From positions 27,352,839 to 27,416,838 of the forward strand of contig CM031879.1 of NCBI GenBank assembly GCA_018697195.1: a stretch of DNA of 64,000 nucleotides, written 5' to 3'. The notes under the pieces are model-generated. The model worked only from the letters and a program-made list of their open reading frames with translations, was not told the origin of the DNA and made no database searches. Below are positions 52,640 through 64,000 of the stretch, one piece after another; within the stretch, counting starts at the first letter, position 1, and every line of letters begins with the position of its first letter. The stretch is from Certhia americana (Eukaryota > Chordata > Aves > Passeriformes > Certhiidae). Both the position numbers and the translations under genes were made by a program.

Positions 52640-53470
52640 TTAACCACATCTAAGGTGGACGCCAAAATCTGAAGAGATTAATGTGACTGAGTCAGCTTGC
52701 AGCAGAGGCACATCCTGGAAAAAAGAACTGGTTAAAGAAACTGCAAGTCTACTAACAAAGATTTTGAATATGTTTATTGGAGATGAAAGCTCTTTCTTGA
52801 AAAAGCAAGCGTTGGATGTAATTTAAGCAAAAAAGAAGAAAAGTCTCGTCAGCCACAGGTCTGGCTTCAAAATATATGTTGGATATAAGCAAATAAAGAC
52901 ATGAAAATGGAAATGAAATTAAAAAAGTAGATCATGTCTGAATAACCTGAAAAATTATTTTATTTTTAAGAGAACAAGATACAATTCAGTTACCAGGAGA
53001 GCGCTTGACTTAGTGCTGCATAGGAAATTGCTCATTAAGCTGGAGAAAATTTGGATTAGAAGAAGAATTGTGAGGTGGAAAAAAAAAGAAAGATCATGTT
53101 GAAAGGAAAAATACCAAACTGAAAGGAAGTTACCAGTGGAGTTCTTCCAAGATGTGTCTAGGGACTGATCCTATTTAACATTTTTAACAACTTTGGCAGA
53201 AAAAGTAGTACTGTGCTCATGAAATTTTCTGATAATGCAATATGTAGTGTGAATGTGGAGGAGGACAGTGTACAGGAAGAATTGGATAAGTTTCAGGACT
53301 GGAATAATAGAAATAGGATGAATTTAAATAACGCAAAAGGTGAGGTCAGGCACTTTAGGACTCATAGTTTTTCCCCAAGCAGGAAGCTATGAAAAAAGAC
53401 TTGGGAATGGACTATTTGATTACCAGATGACACAATATGTGAAGTGCCCATGGGGAACATAAATGTGATG
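52640..53470 (+). mobile_element. ancient CR1-type LINE, reverse-transcriptase remnant
   Basis: Broken frames preserve the order of the CR1 RT domain. KELVKETASLLTKIL (near 52730) corresponds to the KELA-EIA-PLS region. EVTSGVLPRCV, stop, GLILFNIF (near 53129-53190) corresponds to EVTSGVPQGSVLGPILFNIF. FSDNAICSVNVEE...LDKFQDWNNRNRMNLNNAKGEVRHF (near 53227-53355) corresponds to the FADD box and the W-N-MKFN-KCKVLH block. The catalytic FADD has decayed to FSDN and there are stops and frameshifts, so the copy is dead and much older than the other CR1 pieces here. Limits are approximate. Confidence 0.75.
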
Positions 53471-56400
53471 TACATAGATGTATCATGAGGAACCTGCAGC
53501 AAAGACAAGTATGGATGCCATTTTGTGACACAGATTACTTCAAATGGAAGCAAGGAGGTTTCTAACCAGAAGAGTCCTACATTTCTGGAACATCCATCTG
53601 CAAACCTGAATATTCTCTTAAGACAGAACCTTATTAATTGATACAGCAAGGTGGTTAGAAGAGATGGAGGCAACAGTCCAAGAGAGAGAGCTCTTCTAGG
53701 TCTGATTTCCTTTACAGCTCATGCACAGCTCAGACACTCAGCTTGGTAGAGTCTCCCACAGACTAGCATGAGCTTGAATCCTACTTTGGATGAAAAGTAA
53801 ACCCAGATTTGTAAGAAATGTCAGTAGCTGTTAATTTCTTCACTAGCTCAGCCTCCAAATACATTCTTGTCTCTGCAGAGGCAAATGATCCCTATGAATA
53901 CTGTATCTCCTGTAACCAATCCTGTTAGGTAGTGACTCTTGACTTTCAGAGAGCTTCAGCAGTGTATATGGCAGCAGTTAGAAAATATTATTAAATCACA
54001 TTTTTCTCTTTTTGTAGGTAATTTTCCCAAGATATACCCCAAAACTTGCTGAATATGTTCTATAGAATCTTAATCTCTATGATTTTAATGTAGTTTTATC
54101 AAAATACAAGTATATCAAAATACAAGTAGCTGGGCTTTCCTACTGCTCACCATCATTTTTCCTCTTTGTAGGGACCTCTGCAGCTCTGGCCTGGACATGG
54201 GTAAAGGGTCTGTGCCCTGTCATGTTCTTCAGAAGGTTGGGAGAGTGTTTGCTAGAACTGTGATTTCTGCTAAGCTGATTTCTCTGCAGTTCATAATCAA
54301 GACAAAAGGGCTCTCTATTTGAGAAGTTCTCTAGCTGTGAAGAAGTGCTCAGCTGAAGGCTTCATCTGTGCTACACTTAGTTTAGGGAGGACTGCTCCAT
54401 GAACCTATTAACTTATTATTTAGACACTGGATGGGCACCATTCCAGTAGATGACTGGATGTTCACATTTTTTATTTGCTAAAGATTTCTTTGACCTTGGT
54501 GAAAACTGAAAGAGAGGAAATAGCATTCGAGGAGGCAGAACTTAAAATGAAAAACACATGAAACAAGAACTCCCTGAGGAACGGAGGAATGGAGCACTGG
54601 CCAAACTTGGGGGTGTTTGCTGTTCAGCAGCCTTGCCAGGACATATGCGAGGCAATAGTTGAACTTTAAATTCTCCGTGTGCAAAGGAAAAGAAAAAATG
54701 CCAAACAAACTGAAAAGTTTAACAATGGAGGTTGCATCCCTGAGACGCAAACCTTTTCTTCTTTTAATAACAATTAAAAAAATGTGGTTTTGGTGAATTC
54801 ACCATTGGATGTTGCTGGCTTCACATATGTCTCTCATTTTATGAAATCAAATTAACTCACAATTGATTTCTATGGTCACCTTTTTTATGAGAATGAGAGC
54901 CTGCTTAGTGAAAGGCATGTGTTTATTACTAATTTAAGGTATAGAATATTTGTTACAGTGGCCCACACCTGTCACAGCCAGTGATTTATACTTGTACTGA
55001 CTTGCTATGTTTGCCTATGGCTAGCTTAAAATTACAGATCTGGTGGACATAGACTACACAAATACCAAAAATATCCACAGAAAAACCCTGAATTTTCTAC
55101 ATACCACGGTCCAAAGAACTTTACAGAGCAGGAGCTTCAGCTCACATCATGTTTTTGTACAGGCATGTACTTGAAAACCATCTTCTCTGGGATATCAGAC
55201 TTATTTAATAAGAGGGAAAACCAGAAATATTTTGGAATAGTGAATAGGGTTCTGATTTGCTGCTAACAGAATATCATCCTTTTGAGGCTTAAACCCTCTT
55301 CAAATCAGGAAAGAAAAGTGACAGAAAAACCTCTTTCAAATCTCTGGCAGAGCACCCAGAACATGGCTCATGAGATTGCAGCATTATAACGGTGACAGGG
55401 TGCAGCCAATCTGCTGCCTGCTGCTGATTCATGGCCCACAAAAGACTGTCTGCAGAAGACAGTCTGGGAACTGCTGGTCCTGATCATAAATAGTGTCTGT
55501 GTATGGTCTTGAAACAATAACTTTAACCCCTTCTGTGAATATTTTTAACTTTAATTATTAATTACCTTAAATAATTCTGTGAATTAATTTAGTAATTTTC
55601 TGTAAATAACTTTAAGTTTTCCTTTTTCCAGCCTGAATAGTTGAGTTTTGCCTCCAGTGTTCCTAGCAGACTCTGGAGGTGTTCACCCTCGGCTGTTTTC
55701 TATCCTATGGGGAGGCCGACCTGTGGATCTTATATAAGAAGTCAGGTAGGGCCAAGACTGGAGTGGACATGGGGTGTGCAGCCCAACACTGCTGACAACA
55801 TCCAGACTAACATCAGGCCCTACTACCTGAAGGGCTGTAGCACCATTAATGGCCATGGTAAATCATTAAATGGTGCAACAAAAACCAATTTCAACTCATT
55901 TCCTTGGGCTAGAGAAGAGCGCAGAAGATTCATTCCCATTTCCTGCCCCAGCCTCCCTGTTCCCTTCAGATTGTGAATTCTGCAGACACTCTGGAGCAGA
56001 TGCCCCATCCCGTGGGCATTTTTTGCCTGCTTGGAGACCTACAACCACCAAGCAAAGACAGAAAGACATTGCTAGCACCATGTCTCTGAACTGATATTTC
56101 TGGAGGAGTCTAATACTACATACTGATCACCTTGAAGAAGAAAGGTATAAAATAAAACATTGCATACAAGTAAATAAACAGAATAGAAAAAAAAAAAAAG
56201 TCTTTTCCCATAAGAAAATGGGAATTCCTGTTGTAATTTTTTTTCTTATAGAGATCAAATAAATAGTTTTTAACCAAGCTTTATGGCACTCAACAGACTT
56301 ACAGAACATCCCTGGCTGACCCAGTGTGTAGTTCTGACTTGTATAACTCCCATGATCTGTTCTTCATTTCCACTCTCCTTTCCATTGTCTTTACCCCTGC

Positions 56401-58869
56401 TTGATGAACCTACAAGGCTCTGGAGACTTATGTTTCCTTGCTTTTTCTGCAGTAGCAGACTCTTGTTTTCTTACTCTTCCATTACTTTTCTAGATACAGG
56501 ATCACAAGGGAGGAATGCTCAAGGTCTGTGGCAGTATATTTATTTCATTCTTAATGGGAAAAATATATGTGGGAAAATTTTTTCTGAGTTCAGACAATTA
56601 CCTGTACATAATTTGCAGTTTTCTTGTTGATATGACATGTGTATAACATTTAGTTTTTTAGGCACTTGCATCATGTTGTTTGCATCTGCATATGTAGCAT
56701 CTGCAATGTAATCCATAAATCAAGCAGTGACATCTCATATAGCCCTATATTCACCGAATTTCAAAATACAGTCTTGTCTTTTAAAGCATTGTTTACTTTT
56801 ATCTGCATAAGACTTAAGAAAAATCTCTTGTGATTCTAGTTATTAGTTATTATTATAAAACTTAAATAAAAGTAAACATAAAATAACAGTCTCTAAGTCT
56901 GGATCCACAGTAAAGTCTCAGCTAAATAAGGGAAAGCAAAACACATTTTACCGTAACTAAAAGTTTCAAATTAAGGAATATTGGATATCTTGTTTGACTG
57001 AATGAGGCTGGAAGCCAGAGAGAATTTTCATTCGGATTTTTTCTTTTGTGTGTCTTCGAAATGTTCTTATTATTGAATATCATATGTCATGCTGTGTTTC
57101 TAAATTCATGCACATTTCCTGCTAAGAACATATGGAAAAGAGTAGATGGTTCAGAGTGAAATCTGGATGACATAATAAACCGTGAGAGAGAAACTTAAAG
57201 GATTAATACAGATCCAAAAACTGAAACTATGTCTACTGTTAAGCACATACCACCATTTTTTTAATAGCACAGACATTTATGAGGCAAAACCAGGAAAATG
57301 CAAAAATCAGAGCATTACAGATGCTAGGATTTTGTATATGGATATTCTGGATGTAGTGGCAATTTAGAAATGACAATTTTTTAATATGTCTTCATTTTAA
57401 TCACAGTAAGGGTGGACAGAGTCTGTGTAAATTTCACGTGTGATTGTGTTCCATTATCTTCTTATTTTCTAGGTCTAGTTTCCTCTCTGCAAATGTAAAA
57501 CTACCAGTGCTCTCCCTCACTAAGGCAGGTGAAAAATGCAATGTGTGCAGATTTGCCGCTGATGGCAATTTCAGGCAGACTAGTGAGCACTGCAGCCATT
57601 AACATGGGATACCAATAGATTGATAAGAGATGGTGTTTCTTCTCCTTACCTCCATGCCTAGAAATATATTTCTGGACAGATACTCAATTAGGACAAAAAT
57701 TTTATTTAAATATCTGATTTCTATAAAGGTGTAGAGCTTAAAGGAAGGGGCCACAGCTCATGTTTCCAAGTGTCTGTGCAGAGTTGGACTCTGCCACGGG
57801 CTGACACAGGCTCACCACAACCTTCCTTGGCTAGCCACATACTGGGGCTGCCATCCTGTCACCTGGGACTACAGCCAGGCTCACTTCCAGAAATGTGTAG
57901 CATTCAACCTACCCTGGTATGCCTGCACTTACATCTACTCCTAACTTGACCACTTCCATGTTTGTTTCCTGTGATGACCCTGGAAAACCACAAAGCATTC
58001 CTCTCAATGAATTAAGGATATTTCTAAGCTATTCTGCAACATCCTTACCAGTCACCTTTGGTGCCTTAGATTGTGTATGGAGACAAGGTCTCAAGTTTTT
58101 GAGACCAGTTTTAGGCTCCTCTCTTCACATGCAGTGGCTCACCATCAGGAGTTGCCTGCTTCTCTCAGTCGCAGAAGCACAGTGCTAGGAGCTTTGTCCT
58201 AATCCAAACCATTCATATAACTTTCAAATTCCTTAACTGAAAGACATGAACCTCACTGCAAGGTTTCTGCAAGTTTCCCTAAAATTGTAATATGTATTGA
58301 ACTGAATTATAATCTGCTCTAAACCCAGATTTTGAATAATATACTTTTAAATTTACTTACTGAGTTGATTCTCAGAGTAGTGAGGGCAGAATAGGACAAT
58401 AGCACCCACTGAGCAACCAGTGGCTGTTTTTTCCTGAAAGGCAGCTCAAAGAGTGCAAGCCCTGATAGGAAATGCAATAAGGATTTTCTAAGACAAGTCC
58501 CTTCCTCAGCTGAAGACAGAACAGGGCTTGGAGAAGACACCATGTAAGTTCTTTCCAAACCAAGCTGAGGAAGCTGCCTGTGAGGTTGCTGTGGGAAAGG
58601 CCCAAGGGAGATCAGGAAGGAAGAGGTAAATATCTATCTGGATCCATTCTGTCAGGAGCTTGAGGATTAAAATTTGGATATACTGAGTAAGCAGGAGAAG
58701 AAAAAGGCTTGAGATATACAAAACAATTTGGCAATTTGAGTCTTTATATACAAGTACTAGGGCAGCATGGCAGCATCCAATTGCTTCCTAAGCCCAGCTG
58801 AGGAAGAGCTCAGGGGTATATGAGCAAAGGTCTACCTAGTTTGGAGAGGGGACAGAGGTACTGATATGC
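53471..58869. other. non-coding stretch, nothing firm
   Basis: Open frames reach 115 codons (56283-56630) without any recognised domain. A perfect TATATAAG lies at 55731-55738 and a small perfect palindrome at 55443-55465 (AGACTGTCT, 5-base loop). No repeat family is recognised. Confidence 0.5.
55731..55738 (+). promoter_or_regulatory. TATA-box-like site
   Basis: TATATAAG in a locally GC-richer context, heading a plus-strand region open at 55641-55976. No known transcript or LTR family is recognised around it. Chance occurrence is quite likely. Confidence 0.12.
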
Positions 58870-58953
58870 TCCTGGTGTCCCTGCCCATGGCAGGAGGTTG
58901 AAACCGGATGATTTTTAGGGTCCCTTCCAACCCAAACCATTCTATGATTCTGT
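58870..58953 (+). mobile_element. CR1 LINE 3' end fragment
   Basis: GGCAGGAGGTTGAAACCGG followed by TTAGGGTCCCTTCCAACCC and a tail of about one and a half octamers (ATTCTATG, ATTCTG). This is the typical avian CR1 terminus. Only the last 85 bp or so are present. Confidence 0.88.
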
Positions 58954-61900
58954 TTGAAAGAAGGCTTTGTCTCTTTGTCAGGAAGGCTGTAATGCCTCAT
59001 GCAACCATTGCAGATGAAATGGGCATGTAATCTACTGCATGAGGAGAGCACAGCATGGGTGAGGAGGAAAGCTGAGGCCACACATTGAAAATGAGTTTAT
59101 GCTCTGTGCAAGCAGACTCAAGTGTGCTCTCCAACAATAATGAGTGGATATTGAGTCAGTATCCTCCATGTTATATGCTTTAATACATCTCATCATGCCA
59201 CTATGGAAAAAAAGACTGATATGTCTATTTCATACTGCTGGTCATAAAGTAAGTAGGGTTCAATAGCTCCTCACTGTAAGAAAGCAGTTCAACCTCTGCT
59301 GGAAACCTGCAAGACTACTTAACTATTCATTTTTTAAAATGAGAACCAACCAGATATCTTCTGTAATAAGTGCCTTTCTTTCTGTGCACATTCCAGGCTA
59401 AGGATATTAAGGCTCCTTACAAGGGAAGGCACTAACAGGAAGAACTTGAATCTGTTACAAATAACATAGTGGAAAATTTCCCCAGGCAGCTGATCTAATT
59501 TTGATTTTCAAAAAAATCTGTGTTCAGTATTAAACTGCTTGCAATTGTAGTTCGATTAATCTTTTTCACAAGTTATTGAAATGAGTTTTTAGTCACATCA
59601 TGGTAAAGTTAGAAATAAAGACATTGGAAAGAAGGGAAAAAGGATAATTCTTACTGTGTCCCTTCTTAGAGGGTCTCAGATTCTAACACAACAGCAATAA
59701 AAATATTCTATTATTTCCTGCTAGTCGGCAAAAGGAAGCTGTCCTGCAGAATCTGTTTCCTGGCCATCAGAAAACGCATTCAAGTTTGCCCAGACGAGGA
59801 TTAATTTGATTAATCTTTTGCATCTCACTAGTGTTGCCCAAATCCTTGTATTTATGAAGCATAGAAAAAAAAATAAAATTTAAGTTTGTATGTCCTGATT
59901 TCCAGACTATTTTCCTAAATACAATTAGCCATTATTTTAACTTCTATTCTTTGCACCAGTGTTATATCAGCATAGTCTAAGTCTCCACTGCACCAAAATG
60001 TTAGTTTTCCAAAGTGTTCATTTTGCCTGAGGAAGGTCTAAAGGATTGTGTTCTTGAAACTGTTTATCTGTGCTGATTACAGAAGAGAAACAAAAAATAC
60101 CCATAAAATCAGAAGTTAATCTAAGCCAGGAAATAAGTAATATTGAGTCACTAAACCTGGCAAAGGTGGCTGTTTAACAGAAGCTGTTCTGAGCCAATTC
60201 CTGTATATACTCCACTGAAGCATAGCCATAGCATTTATTTTAGGTACGAGTGCCAGATTAAACATTTAATCAACTTTTCTTTTACGCTAAGTTGTCTTAA
60301 GTTTGGCCATATGTTGCTATAGGTACTGCTATAGATACTATTAGACCAAGTATGACACTCAGTGCTATTTTACGTGGGAAAAGAGTGCCACTTCAAAGCT
60401 ATTCTTTCTGCTGCAATAAAAAATAATAACACCAAAAAATGTTCACATGGAGAACTTAGAGAATTTTTGTTTCTTTTCTACATCCAAGGATGGGAAGTCA
60501 TACAACATTTGGTTAACTCTCATTGTGGTAAAAAGATGTTCAGGAACATAATTTTCTATTGGGCAATGGATTTTTAAATTTCTGTTTTGATGTTTTACTC
60601 TTACATGTGTAAAGTAATTCTGAGAATCACCCCTACTAAACCTTTCAGTCCTCTGTCATTCGGCTAATTCATCACAGAGAAGTTATTCTCAGCTTTCACT
60701 GAAGCCATTGTATTTCTAATCCACTTCAGTCTGGGAAAATAACACCCTGCTTTAATTAAGAGAGCAACAAATGTAAACTGACTTCAGAGAAGAGCTAAAC
60801 TCTTTCTCCCCCTGAAAATTCATATGCTGAGTGATGTGGAGCAGAAATGCCTTATACCTGTCCTGGATGATATGCTAGCACTGACTTGCTGTAAGAGGAT
60901 GAGAGTCTGATGTTATGGGTGCAAATCCATTGAGGTTTGCTGTGATTTACATCCACAGCCCCAAGAGAAGAGCCTTACTCCTAGTTGCCTCAATGGTTCT
61001 CACCTGCTAATTCTAATTCAGTTCTAATCTGGCATCACAGTAGCACAAAAAAGGAGATTTTTTGAAAATTTGATCCACAGGACTCATTCTGTTTCTACTT
61101 GTCTTCCCTAAAGATCTCACAGTTCTACATACAAAACATAGTTCCTGGAATACTTTTGGGGGATAGGAAAGGTTATATACATTTATTAATTCTTTGAATC
61201 TCTATTTGAGTTGGGATAGCTGCATATTTTTTGAGTTAAGAAGCTGAAAAATTAGGACACCTAGTAAGGAAATCTTAGGCAGACTTCAGAGAGGCAGAAC
61301 ACAAAGAGAGCATAGCTGGGCTTCTGAAAATGCACTTGCTAATCTTAAAAAACCAAACAGGTAGAAGTGGTCATGATAGCTGTTTCATGTTGCTCCTGCA
61401 AGATTTTTCCAGAAATTGAGGTTTCTTTTAACCCCGTAAGTTTGGTCCAGAAGCCTTCCAGGCTGTGAGGGCTGCAAACTGTAGCTGGCACAGACCATGA
61501 CAGGTCACTGGTTAGAGATCAGAGCGCAACAAGGGGCACTCTGTGGATGTGGAAGTGCGTGTTTCTTGGCATATTTACAGATACCACTCTCAGGTGTGGC
61601 CCCTCTCATCAGAGATGGATGCTGTCTGAGAAGGCAATTCAGGAAGGAAGCCTGAAAGCATGTGGGTGTGAGTCCTGCCCCAGGGAAAAAGGGGAATTGT
61701 TTATTTCAGCAGCAGGAAAAGAGTTGGCTCTAGGCATTTATTTCCAACAAATAGATTATTCACTAAACACACGATTTTTTTGGCTTGAAAATATGCTTGA
61801 ATCAAAACCACATCTGTAGAGCTGTTTAAGCTGGGGCTTTTTGTGGGTTTTTTTGCTGTCCTCAGAGGTAGATAGGTATGAATTTATTTCCTCAGGTCTA

Positions 61901-62113
61901 GGTGTGAGTTTGTGGATGGTGATGGCCTCCACAAGTCACCCAGCGATCTGAACATTCATCAAATCTGTGCAAAACTCAGCCTCATCTCTCTCTTCTGCCT
62001 GAGGAGATTTGAGCAGATCAGTCTCTGTAATGGCCTCCCCAACCCTGTAGTGGACTCCACCACCATGCTCTAGGGCAGAGATTTCTAGAGCACAAACCAC
62101 CCATAGTGCACAG
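58954..62113. other. non-coding stretch, nothing supported
   Basis: AT-rich, with short open frames of at most 90 codons. No repeat family, exon or RNA gene is recognised. Confidence 0.55.
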
Positions 62114-62647
62114 GTGGCTTCAGATGGACAGGAGCAGAATGTAGTCCAAAAATACATCCCCCATCCCCAGAGAAAGTATTTTCAGGATATATACACTAAA
62201 AAGTCCCTGGGAGCACCAAGAAAGGGGCAAATCTCTGTTCCTGCTATGGGCTGGTCAAGAGAGCTCCAGAGCCTGTGGCTGTTGGGTGTACACCAGAAGA
62301 GGCAATCCAGTGTAGTGCAGGCCATATGCTGGTGGCTTTATAAGCTGTTTAAGCTGTGCAAAATGAAACAGTGGCATTGGGACCAGCATGAGTGTTCCAC
62401 TCTGGTTTGGGAGCCAGGCGTCCTGCTGGGACAGCAGGTCCTGTTCCCCGTATATGGGGAGGATGCAGAGAGATGGGTGATGAGGAAGGAGAGTGTTTCT
62501 GGGGTGCTGAAATTCATTTGCTTCAGTGGCCAAACTGGAAAACAAAATTACACCCCTATTCACTGTATGAATTTATTTCCACTGAATGAGCCTTACCCAG
62601 ACTCCATCATTTTTGTACCCAGTTGTGCTGAGCCAGCAATCCACTGA
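62114..62647 (+). other. 177-codon open frame, unrecognised
   Basis: The longest open frame in the window. It opens with GTG, and the first ATG is at 62246, giving 133 codons to the TGA at 62645-62647. The peptide is rich in W, Q, K and C (QAICWWLYKLFKLCKMKQWHW near the middle) with no domain I recognise. The minus strand is also open for 102 codons over the same DNA, which suggests low stop density rather than selection. About 450 bp downstream lie an AATAAA and an A-tract. It could be part of an unrecognised LTR or a transcript end, or nothing. Confidence 0.12.
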
Positions 62648-64000
62648 CTGAGCTTGTGTAACAGTATTTTTCCGTAAGCTTGTAAGGTCTGTGTCCCTTG
62701 GTTTTTGGCGGCTGGATTTTCTTGGCTGGATGTTAAGGTATTGTTAAGTGCTGCCTTACTGTTTCTTTCAGTTTTTCTGACATAACTGGTCCTGGTGTCA
62801 CCAAAGAGATGCAAACATAAGACCCCTCATTTTAAAAGAGGCAAAAAGTTTCAAACATAGTCTTTCGACCTTTAAAGCAAACTACAAAGACAGTCTATTT
62901 CCTAAGGCTTTTTTGGGAAGAATTGAGGGAATGAATGGGACAGGATACATTTTACTGCTTTGAATTACTAGCTGGCTAAGTTAATTTAATTTTGTTTTGC
63001 GTGAGCTCTTCTGTGTTGGACTTGTATTTTAAATAGCTGGTAATGTGCCAAGAGCTATGGATAGCCATTGTCCTTTGTATTTTAATTGTACTAAATAAAA
63101 TGAGAACAATGGGAGAAAAAAAAAAAACCCTAGAGGTGGGTCATAAATAAGCATTATTTAGTTTCTAACAGACATGTTTTATTTTCCCAGTTATAATGGA
63201 AGACATAAAAAAAGCATTTAAACATGTCCTGAACAACTGAGAAACAAATAACCCTGGGTGCATTACTGTCTGGAACAAAGACTTTTTTATATTTTTCCTG
63301 AACAACTAATAAAAATTAATCTTTGCTGTTTAAATTATGTTTATTTTGTTAATGGAATAGACAAAAGAAGTAATGACAATTTAACAGGAACTCCAATGGA
63401 AACTATTGATACATGACATCTAGTCAGCTGAACACAGACTTATGCTTTAAGCCAGAGAGAAGCAAGAAAGATCATACTATATTTGACACTATCCAGAAAC
63501 CAGAGAAAAAGCTCAGTAAGTTGTCAAAGAAGAACTCAGTTTTGAAATTTTGCATTGAGCCAAAGAGCTTCTCATTATTGGTAAAATTCAATGATTTTGG
63601 TAGAACAGCACAATTAATTTCCTTTATGCTTTGCATCTAAAGCCAAATAGGTTGTTGGGGTAGGTTTTAAACATTTTCTGGAGGAGAAAATACTGCCACT
63701 TCCACCTGTCAATACTGACATGTTGCTGAAAAATTTCGTCTGCTCCCCTCTACCTAATCGCTCTCTCCCAGCAGCCTTAGCAGTCCAGATGTAGTACAGG
63801 ATGCTCCATCTCCTTTGTGTGTACTGCTACTCACAGGCAACTTGTCCTGACCTCTGTAAAACCCTGTCAAGTATGACAGCAGCCTGCAGTACTGGCATCT
63901 TATCCTGTGTTTGTTGTACTTCTTTTTATCAGTAGTTTTTTATTCCCAAATCATCCACTTCACTGAATCCCATCCAAGTTGGTATGATTTCATGGAGGTT
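62648..64000. other. non-coding stretch with possible poly(A) site
   Basis: AT-rich. AATAAA at 63094-63099 precedes 12 A at 63116-63127. No repeat family or exon is recognised up to the window end. Confidence 0.5.
63094..63127 (+). terminator. possible poly(A) signal plus A-tract
   Basis: AATAAA at 63094-63099 is followed 16 bases later by a genomic run of 12 A. A genomic A-run at that distance is what a retroposed transcript end looks like, or it may simply be chance in AT-rich DNA. Confidence 0.2.

Noticed and set aside
48230..59812. Two paired-class homeodomain palindromes (TAATCTGATTA at 48230-48240, TAATTTGATTA at 59802-59812).
   Set aside because: Eight fixed AT bases are expected about once or more per 64 kb in AT-rich DNA, so they are not evidence of enhancers.
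61367..61506. GGTCA/TG...CCATGACA/GGTCA, looking like a tiny LTR with a 5-bp duplication.
   Set aside because: Only about 130 bp, with no LTR-family similarity; such a pattern can be found by chance when searching for it.

Overview
This window looks like vertebrate, almost certainly avian, and probably passerine, chromosomal DNA. It is AT-rich and broken by many stop codons. I see no bacterial-style gene, operon, RNA gene or CRISPR array. The avian call rests on transposable elements. There are several CR1 LINE pieces ending in the bird-type octamer tail (ATTCTGTG/ATTCTATG units preceded by GGTCCCTTCCAACC-like sequence). There are also three ERVL-type LTRs that match LTR families I recognise from songbird genomes. 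No complete protein-coding gene can be supported. The longest open frames (133 to 177 codons) have no recognisable domain and most lack an ATG at their start. The 64 kb is best read as intergenic DNA or the inside of one or more large introns.

Layout. 1-2.05 kb holds nothing supported. A CR1 tail lies at about 2.05-2.16 kb, followed by a minus-strand solo LTR at 2413-3108 with a perfect 5-bp target duplication (CTGGT). 3.1-8.6 kb is featureless apart from a GC-richer patch. A 1.2-kb minus-strand CR1 copy (about 8617-9815) carries a local inverted duplication. From 9.8 to 30.8 kb there are only small structures: a perfect 16-bp hairpin at 10038-10081, T/G-rich DNA at 13.4-13.5 kb, a three-copy 48-bp tandem repeat at 18493-18635, an exon-like open frame at 20617-20874, and homopolymer tracts. 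An AAAG microsatellite with a 10-N assembly gap sits at 30803-30925, and a G-quadruplex-type motif at 37698-37734.

39.3-44.2 kb is a small retroelement cluster: a CR1 reverse-transcriptase fragment split by a younger 560-bp CR1 insertion (target duplication TACAGG), a 913-bp solo LTR (41619-42531, target duplication AAGGC), and a second LTR of another family (43536-44148). A possible 45-nt exon lies at 49714-49758. A very old, decayed CR1 reverse-transcriptase fragment occupies about 52.64-53.47 kb, and a CR1 tail lies at about 58.87 kb. A 177-codon open frame at 62.1-62.6 kb is followed by a poly(A) signal and an A-tract at 63.1 kb, but remains unexplained.

Nothing seen here amounts to a new biological system. 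The best-supported observations are the nested CR1 and the two LTRs with exact target duplications. The most useful things to test are the 45-nt exon candidate and the 62-63 kb open frame with its downstream poly(A) site.
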